A stretch of 64,000 nt of DNA from assembly GCA_025463265.1 (NCBI GenBank), contig JAOBWH010000173.1, positions 1-64,000 on the forward strand. The letters are read 5' to 3'. Each line of letters begins with the position of its first letter. The stretch's first letter is position 1. The translations under genes and the position numbers were made by a program. Source of the stretch: Ilumatobacteraceae bacterium (GTDB lineage Bacteria > Actinomycetota > Acidimicrobiia > Acidimicrobiales > Iamiaceae). Below, one piece after another: positions 20,479 to 30,374 of the stretch. Under the pieces are notes generated by a model. That model was not told the DNA's origin. It was given only the letters and a program-made list of their open reading frames with translations, and made no database searches.

Positions 20479-21327
20479 ATGACCGCCACCACGTTCGAGA
20501 TCGAGACCGCCGACGGCGTCTCGCACCTGCGCCTGAACCGTCCCGACACGTACAACTCCATGACCCGGGAGTTCTGGTCCGAGCTCCCCGAGGCCGTCCG
20601 GGCGCTCGACGCCACGGGCAGCACCCGCGCCCTGGTGATCTCGTCCACCGGCAAGCACTTCTGCGCCGGCATGGATCTCGGCGTGTTCACCGGCGGGGCC
20701 GGGGGCGCGGACAGCGGCGGCGGCAGCAAGGAGGCCGGCCGGCTCCGGGCCCAGCTGCGCGAGACCGTGCTGGCCCTCCAAGGGTCGTTCACGGCGCTGG
20801 AGGAGGCCCGCTTCCCGGTGCTGGCTGCGATCCAGGGCGGGTGCATCGGTGGGGCCGTCGACATGGTGTCGGCCTGCGACCTGCGGTTCGCGAGCACCGA
20901 CGCCTTCTTCTGCGTCCAGGAGATCAACCTCGGCATGACCGCCGACGTCGGCACCCTCCAGCGCCTGCCGAAGATCATCCCCGACGGCATCGCCCGGGAG
21001 ATGGCGTACCGCGGCCAGCGGGTCCCCGCGGCTCGTGCCCGGGAGATCGGCCTGGTCAACGACGTGTTCGACAGCCACGAGGCCCTCGTCGATGCGACCC
21101 TCGCCGTCGCCCGGGAGATCGCCGGGAAGAGCCCGCTCGCCATCTGGGGCACCAAGGAGATGGCCACCTACACCCGCGACCATTCCGTGGCCGACAGCCT
21201 CAAGCACATGGCGGCGTGGCAGTCCGGCATGTTCCAGCCGGCGGACATGATGGAGACCTTCGTGGCCAAGAGCGAGGGGCGCGAGCCTCGGTTCGACGAC
21301 CTCCTCCCCCACGGGACCGGGCTCTGA
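20479..21327 (+). CDS. Enoyl-CoA hydratase/isomerase
   Basis: STGKHFCAGMDL, QGGCIGGAVDMVSACDLRFAS. Confidence 0.92.
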   Translation: MTATTFEIETADGVSHLRLNRPDTYNSMTREFWSELPEAVRALDATGSTRALVISSTGKHFCAGMDLGVFTGGAGGADSGGGSKEAGRLRAQLRETVLALQGSFTALEEARFPVLAAIQGGCIGGAVDMVSACDLRFASTDAFFCVQEINLGMTADVGTLQRLPKIIPDGIAREMAYRGQRVPAARAREIGLVNDVFDSHEALVDATLAVAREIAGKSPLAIWGTKEMATYTRDHSVADSLKHMAAWQSGMFQPADMMETFVAKSEGREPRFDDLLPHGTGL

Positions 21328-21375
21328 CCCGGAGGTGCCGTTCGAGGACACCCCACCTCAGCCTCCGGGCTTCGC

Positions 21376-23511
21376 TCAGTCGGGGACGGGGCCGGGGACG
21401 GCCTGCTCCTCGATGGCGCGGGCGAACAGCGGCGTGAGCAGCTCGGCCCCGTCGACCGAGAGGTGGATCGAGTCCCGGTAGAGCCGCAGGTCGTCCCGGC
21501 TGGTGGCGCAGGTCGTCTCGGTGCAGAGGACGTCCTCGGTGGCGAGGGTGGTGCTGGCGTCGAGGCCGTCGACGGCCTGCTCCTCCGCCGTGCGGGCCAG
21601 GCGCTGGCCGGCCTCGACGCCGCGCCGCGAGCGGGAGCCGTCGCACCGGTCGAGGTAGATCGCGATGGCCGGGCAGGTCTCGGCCCGCCAGGAGCCGCCG
21701 AGGGTCTCGTTGAACTGCGGGACCGTGTGCACCACGACCGTCGGGACGCCCGCCTCGTCCAGCTCGGCCAGCACCCGGCGGAGCCCGCTCCCGTAGACCT
21801 CGGCCTTGGCTTCGGGCGTCCGGGCGATCGCGCCGGTCTCGGGGTCCTCCACCGCATCGGTCGGGTCGTTGACCACCTCGGTCGATGACATCGCCACCAC
21901 CACGAGCGACGGCTTGCGCTCGATGAGGGTGTCGAGCGACGCGGCGACGGCGTCGCGGCACACGTCGCCGGAGAAGAACCCGGGGACCCTCGGCCGGCGG
22001 AGGATGTCGGCGAACGGGCAGCCGCCGGTGGGGGCGACCGTGACGTCGTACCCGGCTGCGTTCCCCGCGGCGACGACCGGCTCGGTGAAGTGGCCGGCGT
22101 TCGAGTCGCCCACCAGGTACACCGCGCCCTTCGGGTCCGGCACCGTCCAGGTGCAGTCCTCGCTCCGCTCGCTGAGCGGCAGGGGCACGTCGCAGCCCCG
22201 GACGCGGTCCTCGTGCTCCCGGATCGCCTCCTCGAACCGCTCCACCGTGGGGGTCGACCGCTGCACGCGGCCCACGGCCAGCAGTGCGCCGAACGCAGCG
22301 ATCGGCACCAGGATGCAGACCGCCATGAGCGGCAGCACCCGCCGGGTGGCCGCATCCGGAGCGAAGCGGATCGGGTTCTCGACGTAGCGGTACGACAAGG
22401 CGGTGGGCACCAGCGAGAGCAGGGCCGCCGCCACCAGCACGCCGTCCTGCTCCGGCCAGAGCACGCCGGCGAACACGATGAGCGGCCAGTGCCACAGGTA
22501 CCAGCCGTAGGACACATCGCCGATCCAGACCACCGGGCGGAGGCTGAGCACCTGCGGCAGCCCGCGGTCGGTCGCGGTGCCGGCGACGATCAGCAGGAGC
22601 GTGCCGACCACCGGCACCAGCGCGGCGACACCCGGGAAGTCCGTGGCCTCGTCGAACGTGATCGCCCCGTAGGCCAGCACCGCCGCCCCGACCACGCCGA
22701 GCCCGACGGCGAGGGCCGCCGGGAGCCGGGTGAGGCGGTGCGCGACGAGCGCGAGCAGCACGCCGGCGGCGAACTCCCAGGCGCGAGACGGCGCCATGTA
22801 GAAGGCGAACGAGGTGCCGAGCCGCTCCGACGGGTGGAACGTGGTGGCCACCGAGAGGGCGAACGACACGGCGGCCAGCCCGGCCAGCACGAGGATCACG
22901 AGCCGGCGGCGGACCCGGTCGACCGCCCCCCGGCTGGCGAACCACCAGAGAGCGGCGAGCAGCGCCGGGAAGCCCAGGTAGAACTGCTCCTCCACCGACA
23001 GCGACCAGGTGTGGAGCAGGGCGTTGGTGGTGCTGGCCAGCCCGAAGTAGCCCGCGCTCGGCACGTTGGCGAGCTGGATGTTGGCGGCGAACAGCGACGC
23101 AGCGATGCCGGTGTGGGCGGTCGTGCGCTGGGTGGTCAGCGGGCTCAGGAGGACGGTGCTGAGGAGGGCGACCACGGTGGACATCAGGGCGAGCGCCGGC
23201 AGCAGCCGTCGGACGCGCCGGGCGTAGAAGGTCCGGAACCCGAGGCCCGAGCCCTGCCCCAGCTCCCGCAGCAGCACCCCGCCGACCACGAAACCGGAGA
23301 TGACGAAGAACACGTCGACGCCGATGTAGCCGCCGGCCGGAGGGATGCCGGCGTGGAACGCCACCACCATGGCGACCGCGACCGCACGGAGGCCCTGGAT
23401 GTCCGCGCGGCGCCTCGGCTTCGCCCGCCCGGCCCGGTGCTCGGACGGGGACTCCGACGGGTCCTCCGCCTGCTGCTCCGGCACCCCTGCATCCCCCAAC
23501 GTCTGCGCCAC
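21376..23511 (-). CDS. Acyltransferase-3 (OafA/YrhL type) with C-terminal SGNH domain
   Basis: IQGLRAVAVAMVVAFHAG, ARRVRRLLPALALM, GDSNAGHF, DSIHLSVDGAELL. Confidence 0.92.
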   Translation of the reverse strand: MAQTLGDAGVPEQQAEDPSESPSEHRAGRAKPRRRADIQGLRAVAVAMVVAFHAGIPPAGGYIGVDVFFVISGFVVGGVLLRELGQGSGLGFRTFYARRVRRLLPALALMSTVVALLSTVLLSPLTTQRTTAHTGIAASLFAANIQLANVPSAGYFGLASTTNALLHTWSLSVEEQFYLGFPALLAALWWFASRGAVDRVRRRLVILVLAGLAAVSFALSVATTFHPSERLGTSFAFYMAPSRAWEFAAGVLLALVAHRLTRLPAALAVGLGVVGAAVLAYGAITFDEATDFPGVAALVPVVGTLLLIVAGTATDRGLPQVLSLRPVVWIGDVSYGWYLWHWPLIVFAGVLWPEQDGVLVAAALLSLVPTALSYRYVENPIRFAPDAATRRVLPLMAVCILVPIAAFGALLAVGRVQRSTPTVERFEEAIREHEDRVRGCDVPLPLSERSEDCTWTVPDPKGAVYLVGDSNAGHFTEPVVAAGNAAGYDVTVAPTGGCPFADILRRPRVPGFFSGDVCRDAVAASLDTLIERKPSLVVVAMSSTEVVNDPTDAVEDPETGAIARTPEAKAEVYGSGLRRVLAELDEAGVPTVVVHTVPQFNETLGGSWRAETCPAIAIYLDRCDGSRSRRGVEAGQRLARTAEEQAVDGLDASTTLATEDVLCTETTCATSRDDLRLYRDSIHLSVDGAELLTPLFARAIEEQAVPGPVPD

Positions 23512-23563
23512 CCCCGGGCGGGCAACCTAGCGGAGGGGGATCGGCGGTCCCGATCCCCCTCGG

Positions 23564-24712
23564 TCAGGGGGCGGCGACCGCGGCCTCGATCACCGCTGCG
23601 GTCGCGAGCAGGCGGCCCTCGTGGTGATCGGGGGCGACGAGCTGCACGCTGGCCGGCAGCAGCCCGCCCGAGGGGACCGGGAGGGCGAGGGCCGGGTGGC
23701 CGGCGAGGTTGATGGGCGGGCACGCCGGGTTGGGCGAGACCGCTCCCTGGGCGACCCGGACGGGATACGAGGCCATCGTCGGCAGGACCAGCACGCCCAC
23801 CGAGCCCAGGACGTCGGCCAGCTCGGCCCGCCACGGCTCGCGGTGCGCCCGGGCGTCGCCGAGCTCGCCGGGGCTGATGGCCTGGGCGAAGGTGAACCGC
23901 TCCACCAGGTCGGCGCCGAGCCGGTCGTGGTGGTGGCGCCAGACGTCGTCGTTGACCATGAGCGCCTCGCCGAAGAGCACGGCGATGGCGGCGGCGTGGG
24001 CGTCGTCCCAGCCGGGCAGCTCCACGTCGATGACCTCGATCCCCGCCTCGATGAGGGCCGAGTCGATGGCGGCGTCGATCGTGGGATCGGTGCCGGGGAG
24101 GCGGAACCGGCCGGCGGTGGCGCTGGCCGTCACGCCGGAGTCCGTGAGGCGCGGGTCGAGGAGGGTGGCTCCTGCGGCCAGGTCGGCGACGGTGCGGGCC
24201 ACGACGCCCACCGTGTCGAGCGACGGCGCGAGGGGCCGGACGCCGGCGACGGGAACGACCCCGAACGTGGTCTTGAGACCGACGATGCCGCAGTACGCCG
24301 CAGGGTTGCGGATCGATCCGGCCGTGTCGGTGCCGAAGCCGATGTCGGCCTCGTCCACGGCCACGGCCACCGCCGAGCCGCTGGAGGACCCGCCGGGGAC
24401 GCGTCGGGGATCCAGCGGGTTCACGGGGGTGCCGTAGTGGGGGTTGATGCCGGTGGCGCCGAAGCACAGCTCGTGCAGGTTCGCCTTGCCCACGATGCGG
24501 GCCCCGGCGGCGCGGGCCAGCTCCAGGCAGGGGGCGTCAGCCATCGCCGGCTCCGCCTGCTCGGCGATGACCGGGGATCCGGCCGTGGTGACCACACCCG
24601 CCACGTCGATGCAGTCCTTCACCGCGAGGCGGAGGCCGTCGGGCCGGGCGAGCGGGTCGAGGTCGGGGTCGAGCGGCGTGATCCAGGTGGGCGATGCGGC
24701 GGGGGCGGTCAC
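23564..24712 (-). CDS. Amidase signature family protein
   Basis: AVKDCIDVAG, GGSSSGSAVAVA, GFGTDTAGSIRNPAAYCGIVGLKTTFG. Confidence 0.93.
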   Translation of the reverse strand: MTAPAASPTWITPLDPDLDPLARPDGLRLAVKDCIDVAGVVTTAGSPVIAEQAEPAMADAPCLELARAAGARIVGKANLHELCFGATGINPHYGTPVNPLDPRRVPGGSSSGSAVAVAVDEADIGFGTDTAGSIRNPAAYCGIVGLKTTFGVVPVAGVRPLAPSLDTVGVVARTVADLAAGATLLDPRLTDSGVTASATAGRFRLPGTDPTIDAAIDSALIEAGIEVIDVELPGWDDAHAAAIAVLFGEALMVNDDVWRHHHDRLGADLVERFTFAQAISPGELGDARAHREPWRAELADVLGSVGVLVLPTMASYPVRVAQGAVSPNPACPPINLAGHPALALPVPSGGLLPASVQLVAPDHHEGRLLATAAVIEAAVAAP

Positions 24713-25170
24713 GACGTCGCGCCTCGCTCGGCGATGCCGGGGTCCGCGAGGTGGCGGCTGAGATCACCGACCAGGTCCACGAAGAACCGCCGCTCGGTGA
24801 AGTACCAGCCACCCGGGCCGTGGGCGAAGGTGTCGCGGTACCGACCGGTGATGATCGGCTGGAGCGGGAGGCCCTCGACGGCCTGGAGGACGAGGTAGGA
24901 CGAGCGGGCCACGACGGAGCCATCGTCGTCTGGCTCGTCGATCACGGTGTTCGTGACCAGGTGCTTCGTGGCGAGCGAGCCGTCGTGGAGCTGGGTCCCG
25001 CTGGCGAAGAAAGCAGCGATCTCCGGCCCGCCCTCGGCGAACGGCGCCCCGTCACCGGCGGCGAGCGACGCCTGGATGAACAGGGCGCCGACGCCGTCGA
25101 AGTCCCCCGCGTCCATCAGGTCGCCGTAGCGGCCGATCAGGTTGCGGATCTGGTCGGAGTCGGTGAGCAC
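24709..25170 (-). CDS. SnoaL/NTF2-like protein
   Basis: IRNLIGRYGDLMDAGDFDGVGALF. Confidence 0.8.
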   Translation of the reverse strand: MLTDSDQIRNLIGRYGDLMDAGDFDGVGALFIQASLAAGDGAPFAEGGPEIAAFFASGTQLHDGSLATKHLVTNTVIDEPDDDGSVVARSSYLVLQAVEGLPLQPIITGRYRDTFAHGPGGWYFTERRFFVDLVGDLSRHLADPGIAERGATS

Positions 25171-25182
25171 GGCGCCGTCCCG

Positions 25183-25977
25183 TCAGCCCAGCCCGAAGCC
25201 GGACTCGGAGATGGCTCGCAGCAGCGAATCGGACTGGAGGCTGGGCAGGACCGACCCGCCGTCCACCACGATGGTCTGGCCGGTCACGTACGACGCCGCT
25301 TCGCTCGACAAGAAGGCGATGACCTCGGCCACCTCGTCGGCCCGACCGACCCGGCCGGCGGGGGTGCCGGACTCGGCTGCGGTCCGCCACTCCTCGTTCT
25401 GCACGACGATGTCGGTGAGGGGCGTGTGGATCATCCCGGGGGCGACGGCGTTGACCCGGATGGCGGGAGCCAGCTCGAGGGCAGCGGTCTGGGTCAGGTT
25501 CAGCACCCCCGCCTTCGCCGCCGAGTACGGGCCCTCACCCCGGGTGGGCCGGACCCCGGTGAGCGAGGCGTTGTTCACGATGGAGCCCCGGCCGGCCTCG
25601 AGCATGATCGGCGCGGCCGCCCGGATCCCGTGGAACGTCCCGGTGAGGTTGACGCCGATCAGCAGCGCCCACTCCTTGTCGGTGTACGACAGGAGCGGCT
25701 TGGCGGTGCCGAGGCCCGCGTTGTTGACCAGGTCCGTGAGGCCGCCCATGGCCGCAGCGGCGTCGAGGACCGCGGTGTTCACCCCGTCCGCGTCTCGGAC
25801 GTCGCAGCCCACCGACCGGCCGCCGACGTCGGAGGCCACGCGAGCCGCCGCCCCGGCGTCGCGGTCGAGCACGGTCACCGCCGCCCCCTCCACTGCGAAC
25901 AGCCGGCACACCGCCTCGCCGATGCCGGACCCGCCCCCGGTCACGAGCACCTGGCGTCCCTCGAACCGGAGGCTCAC
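25183..25977 (-). CDS. SDR family oxidoreductase
   Basis: VLVTGGGSGIGEAV, NNAGLG, YSAAK; GTG start. Confidence 0.9.
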   Translation of the reverse strand: MSLRFEGRQVLVTGGGSGIGEAVCRLFAVEGAAVTVLDRDAGAAARVASDVGGRSVGCDVRDADGVNTAVLDAAAAMGGLTDLVNNAGLGTAKPLLSYTDKEWALLIGVNLTGTFHGIRAAAPIMLEAGRGSIVNNASLTGVRPTRGEGPYSAAKAGVLNLTQTAALELAPAIRVNAVAPGMIHTPLTDIVVQNEEWRTAAESGTPAGRVGRADEVAEVIAFLSSEAASYVTGQTIVVDGGSVLPSLQSDSLLRAISESGFGLG

Positions 25978-26327
25978 GGCTGCGCCGTCGGTGGAGCGTC
26001 GGGATCGATCATCACGACCTTCCCCTCGGTGAACACCACCTTGATCGACGACGAGTCGAGGAAGTTGGCCTCGTCCTCGCGCATCATCTCGCCGGCGGGA
26101 CCGCCGAGCATGGCGATGAAGTCCTCCCACGAGGCGAAGGACTGGACGGCGACGCCGTCCCACCCCGACTGGTCCTGCGGGGCAGCCGGGTGCTGCACGT
26201 AGCCGGTGGTGCAGCCGCCGAGCGCCGGCGTGTCGCGGATCATCGGGCCGTGCTGGTTGTGCCAGTAGTCGAGGAAGTCCTCCCGGGACATCCCCTCCTT
26301 GCGCTTCACGAACGCGAACAGCTGCAT
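25974..26327 (-). CDS. EthD domain protein
   Basis: MQLFAFVKRKEGMSREDFLDYWHNQHGP. Confidence 0.85.
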   Translation of the reverse strand: MQLFAFVKRKEGMSREDFLDYWHNQHGPMIRDTPALGGCTTGYVQHPAAPQDQSGWDGVAVQSFASWEDFIAMLGGPAGEMMREDEANFLDSSSIKVVFTEGKVVMIDPDAPPTAQP

Positions 26328-26329
26328 GG

Positions 26330-26896
26330 TCACTCCGGTCGATCGGTGCCGGCGACGCCGGCGTTGCTGATGTGCTCGGTCCACTGGGTCCCGTCGTGGT
26401 AGCGCTGCTCGTGGCGCCCGGAGGGATCGGGGTGCCAGCCGGCCGGCGCAGGGGGCGCAGGAGGTGCCGGGGGTGCGGGGGCCGCTCCCGCTGGCGGGAA
26501 CGCGGCGGTCGGCGAGTTGGCGAGCGGAGCGGCGGGCGAGGCACCGATGGCCTCGACGCCGGTGACCTTGATGGAGCCCTTGAGGAAGATCAGCCACGGC
26601 GCCTTCCAGTGCACCCGCGTCACGGTTCCCGGTGCGGCGTCGACCACCACGCCGTTGCGTCCCATCTCCGGAGCGATGAAGTAGTTCGTCCACGCCTCGA
26701 CCGTGTAGCGGCCGGGCGCCACGGGGATGCTGACCGACCCCCACTTCTGCTGGCCGGCCTGGCCGTTGATGGCCACGTACGCCTTGCAGAAGTACAAGAC
26801 GAAGGCCAAGAAGAAGAACGACGTCGTGACCTCGATCACCGCCTGGTCCGAGGCGGTGGGGGCGGAGGTGGGGCTGGGTCCTTGAGGGAAGGTCAT
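26330..26896 (-). CDS. DUF2510-containing membrane-associated protein
   Basis: PAGWHPDPSGRHEQRYHDGTQWTEHIS. Confidence 0.75.
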   Translation of the reverse strand: MTFPQGPSPTSAPTASDQAVIEVTTSFFFLAFVLYFCKAYVAINGQAGQQKWGSVSIPVAPGRYTVEAWTNYFIAPEMGRNGVVVDAAPGTVTRVHWKAPWLIFLKGSIKVTGVEAIGASPAAPLANSPTAAFPPAGAAPAPPAPPAPPAPAGWHPDPSGRHEQRYHDGTQWTEHISNAGVAGTDRPE

Positions 26897-26906
26897 GGCG
26901 ACGGGT

Positions 26907-27689
26907 CTACCCGTTGAACCAGTGCCCTGCGTTCACACCGATCATCTGACCGGTGACGGGCTTCGACAGCGGCGAGGCGAAGTACACCGCCGTGCCGGCG
27001 ATCTCCTCGGAGTGCGGCAGGTACTTCAGGCACGTCTCCGACGCCACCTCGTCGTACACCTCCTGGAAGGTGATGCCCCGCTTCTCCGCCTGGTGGTTGA
27101 AGTACCACTCGACCGAGTCGCCGTAGATGTAGCCGGGGTGGATGCCGTTGACCCGGATCCCCCTGGGCCCCAGCTCCAGCGCCAGCGTCTTGGTGATGGT
27201 CTGGAGCGCGCCCTTGGATGCGGCGTAGGCGCCCCACTTCTCCTGGATCCGCTGCACGGACATGGTGTTGATCATGATCACGCGCCCGTCGCCCGAGGCC
27301 TCGAGGTGCGGCACGGCCGCTCGGGTCATGGCGAGGGAGCCGAACAGGTTGACCTCGATGGTCTGACGCCAGCGGTCGAAGTCGGCGTCCATGAACGACT
27401 TGGCGTCACCGCCGTCGTAGGCGTTGTTCACCACGATGTCGAGGCGGCCGAGCTCGGCGGCCGCGGTGTTCACCGCCTCGGTGCAGGCCGCCTCGTCGGC
27501 GATGTCGCACACGACCGGCAGGGCGCGGACGCCGAGGGCCTCGACCTCCTCGGCCACCGCTTCCAGCCGGCTGAGGGTCCGGCCGCCGAGGGCGACGCTG
27601 GCCCCCTCTCGGGCGAACGCGAGCGAGATGTCGCGGCCCATGCCGGGACCGATCCCCGAGACGATGGCGACCTTGCCTTCGAGCAGCAT
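26907..27689 (-). CDS. SDR family oxidoreductase
   Basis: VSGIGPGMGRDIS, NNAYDGG, YAASKGAL. Confidence 0.88.
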   Translation of the reverse strand: MLLEGKVAIVSGIGPGMGRDISLAFAREGASVALGGRTLSRLEAVAEEVEALGVRALPVVCDIADEAACTEAVNTAAAELGRLDIVVNNAYDGGDAKSFMDADFDRWRQTIEVNLFGSLAMTRAAVPHLEASGDGRVIMINTMSVQRIQEKWGAYAASKGALQTITKTLALELGPRGIRVNGIHPGYIYGDSVEWYFNHQAEKRGITFQEVYDEVASETCLKYLPHSEEIAGTAVYFASPLSKPVTGQMIGVNAGHWFNG

Positions 27690-27719
27690 GCAGTTCTCCT
27701 GAGACGGTGGGGGTGGCGT

Positions 27720-28655
27720 TCAGCCGAGTTGGGGGATGACCTCGGCGCCGAAGCGGCCGATCTGGTCGACGAGCTCGTCGAGCGAGCGCGAGCGCAGCCG
27801 CACCTGGGCCTGGCCGACGCCCATCGCCGAGAACTTGCGCAGCACGTGGGCGATCTTGTCGGGTGACCCGGCCAGGGTCGGCGCTCCGAAGTCCCAGTCG
27901 GCGTCACCGACGTGGACCGGCCCGACGAGGGCGCCGAAGTCGAACGCGTCGTGCCGCCCGGCCTCGTCGCGGAGCCGCTTGATCTCGTCGATGATCTCGG
28001 GGGTCACCGGGCCCTGGGGCAACCAGCCATCGCCGCGCTGGGCGGCCCGGCGCAGGGCGGCGGGCGACGAGCCGCCGACCCAGATGGGGGGACCGTCCTC
28101 CTGGACGGGCCGTGGGTGCTGGCCGAGGTCCGACGCCGGCCACACCGGGCCGGGCAGCGTCGGGTAGTCCTCGGCGAAGGCGGCGCGCACCGCGTCGATG
28201 GACTCGTCGAGCAGCGAGCCCCGCTTGGCGAACGGCAGGCCGAGGAGGTCGAACTCCGCCTCGACGTGGCCGGCGCCGACGCCCAGGATCACCCGACCAC
28301 CGGAGATGGCGTCGATGGTGGCGAAGGACTTCGCCACCTGCAGCGGGTGCCGGTACGCGGGCACGTAGATGTGACTCAGGAGCCGGACGTCGGTGGTGAT
28401 GCCGGCGAGCCACGCGAGGGTGGCCACGGTGTCCCACCACTCCGTGCCCATCACCTCGGCCTTCTCCGACGGGATGGCGATGTGGTCGCACACCCCCACG
28501 TAGAAGAACCCGGCGTGATCTGCGGCCCGGGCCACGGCGGCGAGCTCGGCCGCCCCGGCGTGCTGCTCCCACGGCTCGACGAAGTTGGTCGACTTGGACT
28601 GGATCGGGAGCTGCATGCCCACGGCCAGCCGCCCCTGCGGCAACACGGTCCCCAT
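27720..28655 (-). CDS. LLM-class (F420-dependent) oxidoreductase
   Basis: FYVGVCDHIAIP, RVILGVGAGHVEAEFDLLGLPFAKRGSLLDESID. Confidence 0.88.
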   Translation of the reverse strand: MGTVLPQGRLAVGMQLPIQSKSTNFVEPWEQHAGAAELAAVARAADHAGFFYVGVCDHIAIPSEKAEVMGTEWWDTVATLAWLAGITTDVRLLSHIYVPAYRHPLQVAKSFATIDAISGGRVILGVGAGHVEAEFDLLGLPFAKRGSLLDESIDAVRAAFAEDYPTLPGPVWPASDLGQHPRPVQEDGPPIWVGGSSPAALRRAAQRGDGWLPQGPVTPEIIDEIKRLRDEAGRHDAFDFGALVGPVHVGDADWDFGAPTLAGSPDKIAHVLRKFSAMGVGQAQVRLRSRSLDELVDQIGRFGAEVIPQLG

Positions 28656-28679
28656 CGGTCGGACCCTACGTCAGAAAAC

Positions 28680-28693
28680 TAGAACGTGTTGCA
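28680..28693. promoter_or_regulatory. KstR-like site TAGAACGTGTTGCA
   Basis: Matches TNNAACNNGTTNNA; 25 bp upstream of LLM oxidoreductase start. Confidence 0.7.
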
Positions 28694-28718
28694 GTTCTGA
28701 TCATCCCCGGTCGCGGGT

Positions 28719-29615
28719 CTAGCCGAACGTGTCGCAGCGGCTCGGGTCGCCGGACTCGAAGCCGGTGGTGAACCACTGCTTGCGCTGGGCGGATGTGCCG
28801 TGGGTGAACGACTCCTGGTTGGCGTTGCTGCCCTGGATCGCGTCGTCGCCGACGGCCTGGGCGGCGTCGATGGCCTCGTCGAGGTCACCGGTCTCGAGCC
28901 GCTCGTACACGTCCTTGGCCCAGACGCCGGCGAAGCAGTCGGCCTGGAGCTCCATCTTCACCGAGAGGGCGTTGACCTCGGCGTCCGAGGCCCCCTCCTG
29001 CTCCTTGCGCACCTGGCCGTTGATGCCGAGCAGGTTCTGGACGTGGTGCCCGTACTCGTGAGCGATCACGTACGCCATGGCGAAATCGCCGTCGAAGCCG
29101 AGCTGGTCCTCGAGCTGCTCGTAGAACCCGAAGTCGATGAAGATCTTCTGGGAGGGCGGGCAGTAGAAGGGCCCGGCCTGGGGCTGGCCGACGCCGCACC
29201 CCCCGGTGTCGGTGGGCGCGCTGAAGATCACGAGCGAAGCCGGGTCGAACGGCTCCTTGGACGCCTCGAAGGTCTCGGACCAGAACTGCTGGTTGAGCGA
29301 CCCGACCTTCTCGACGAACTGGTACTGCGCGTCCTTGGTGCCGTCGGGGTTCGCCGGCGCGGTCTGCTGGGTGGCGCCATCGCCGCTGAGCTGGCCGAGG
29401 ATGTCCTCGAACCCGCCGGTGCCGCCCCCGCCCCCGCCTGCCTGGGACAGGAAGATCCCGATCACCACCACGATGAGCGCCGGGATGCCGATCTTCGCTC
29501 CCTTGCCCCCGCCGCCGAGGACGGAGCCGAGCCCGCCCAGTCCCCCACCGCTCGGACGCTGGCCCCGCCGGTCCTCGATATGGAAGTCGTCACCATCGAC
29601 GTCGTCGAGCTTCAT
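28719..29615 (-). CDS. YpfJ-like neutral zinc metallopeptidase
   Basis: AYVIAHEYGHHVQNLLGI (HExxH), ELQADCFAGVWA. Confidence 0.92.
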   Translation of the reverse strand: MKLDDVDGDDFHIEDRRGQRPSGGGLGGLGSVLGGGGKGAKIGIPALIVVVIGIFLSQAGGGGGGTGGFEDILGQLSGDGATQQTAPANPDGTKDAQYQFVEKVGSLNQQFWSETFEASKEPFDPASLVIFSAPTDTGGCGVGQPQAGPFYCPPSQKIFIDFGFYEQLEDQLGFDGDFAMAYVIAHEYGHHVQNLLGINGQVRKEQEGASDAEVNALSVKMELQADCFAGVWAKDVYERLETGDLDEAIDAAQAVGDDAIQGSNANQESFTHGTSAQRKQWFTTGFESGDPSRCDTFG

Positions 29616-29684
29616 CCCGGCATCGTAGGACTGCCGGTCACGAGGTCGGACCTTCGTCCAGATCGGTCCGGGGAACCTGCCCGA

Positions 29685-30365
29685 TCAGGCTGGGGGCTTC
29701 TGGCCCGTGACGGTCCAGTAGACGATCCGGGCCATGGTGGACTGGAGGTCGTCGGCGCGGACGCCCCAGAGCTCGAAGCCGAGGCGGTGGGCGGAGACGT
29801 GGGCGAGCATGGCCACCAGGACCCCGGCGATGGCCTCCGAGTCGATGCCGGGCTGGCCCTTGCCCGCCTTCTGCTGCTCCTTGGCCGCCGCCGACAGCGC
29901 GTTGTTGAGGTCGTTGAGCAGGTGGATGCGGATGTTGGCGAAGCGCGGGTCGCCTTCGTCGGTGGCGAGGTCGATGACCCGCAGGACGGGCTGGTGCTGG
30001 CCCCAGAACGAGAGCATCGCCGCCGCGAGCGCCTCGGCACCCTCGTAGCCGGCCCGGCCCTTCCAAGTGTTGGCGGTCACGAGGTCGGCGAACTGCTCGG
30101 TGCCGGTGGCCACCATCTCGTCGGCCAGGACCAGGATCGCCGACTCCACGTCCGGGAAGTACTGGTAGAAGGTCGCAGGCGACGTGCCGGCCTCGCGGGC
30201 GATGTCGACCACCTTCAGATCCCGGTAGGACGTGGTCCGCAACATGTCGGCGGCGCAGTCGAGCAGCTTCTGGCGGGTGGCCTGGCCGCGGCGCCCGGGG
30301 ACGCGCCCGTCAGCGGCCCTCGGCTCCTCGGTCTCGTCGGGCTTGGTCCCCTGGTCGGCGGTCAC
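29685..30365 (-). CDS. TetR family regulator
   Basis: RQKLLDCAADMLRTTSYRDLKVVDIAREAGTSPATFYQYFPDVE. Confidence 0.92.
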   Translation of the reverse strand: MTADQGTKPDETEEPRAADGRVPGRRGQATRQKLLDCAADMLRTTSYRDLKVVDIAREAGTSPATFYQYFPDVESAILVLADEMVATGTEQFADLVTANTWKGRAGYEGAEALAAAMLSFWGQHQPVLRVIDLATDEGDPRFANIRIHLLNDLNNALSAAAKEQQKAGKGQPGIDSEAIAGVLVAMLAHVSAHRLGFELWGVRADDLQSTMARIVYWTVTGQKPPA

Positions 30366-30374
30366 AAGGAGAGG

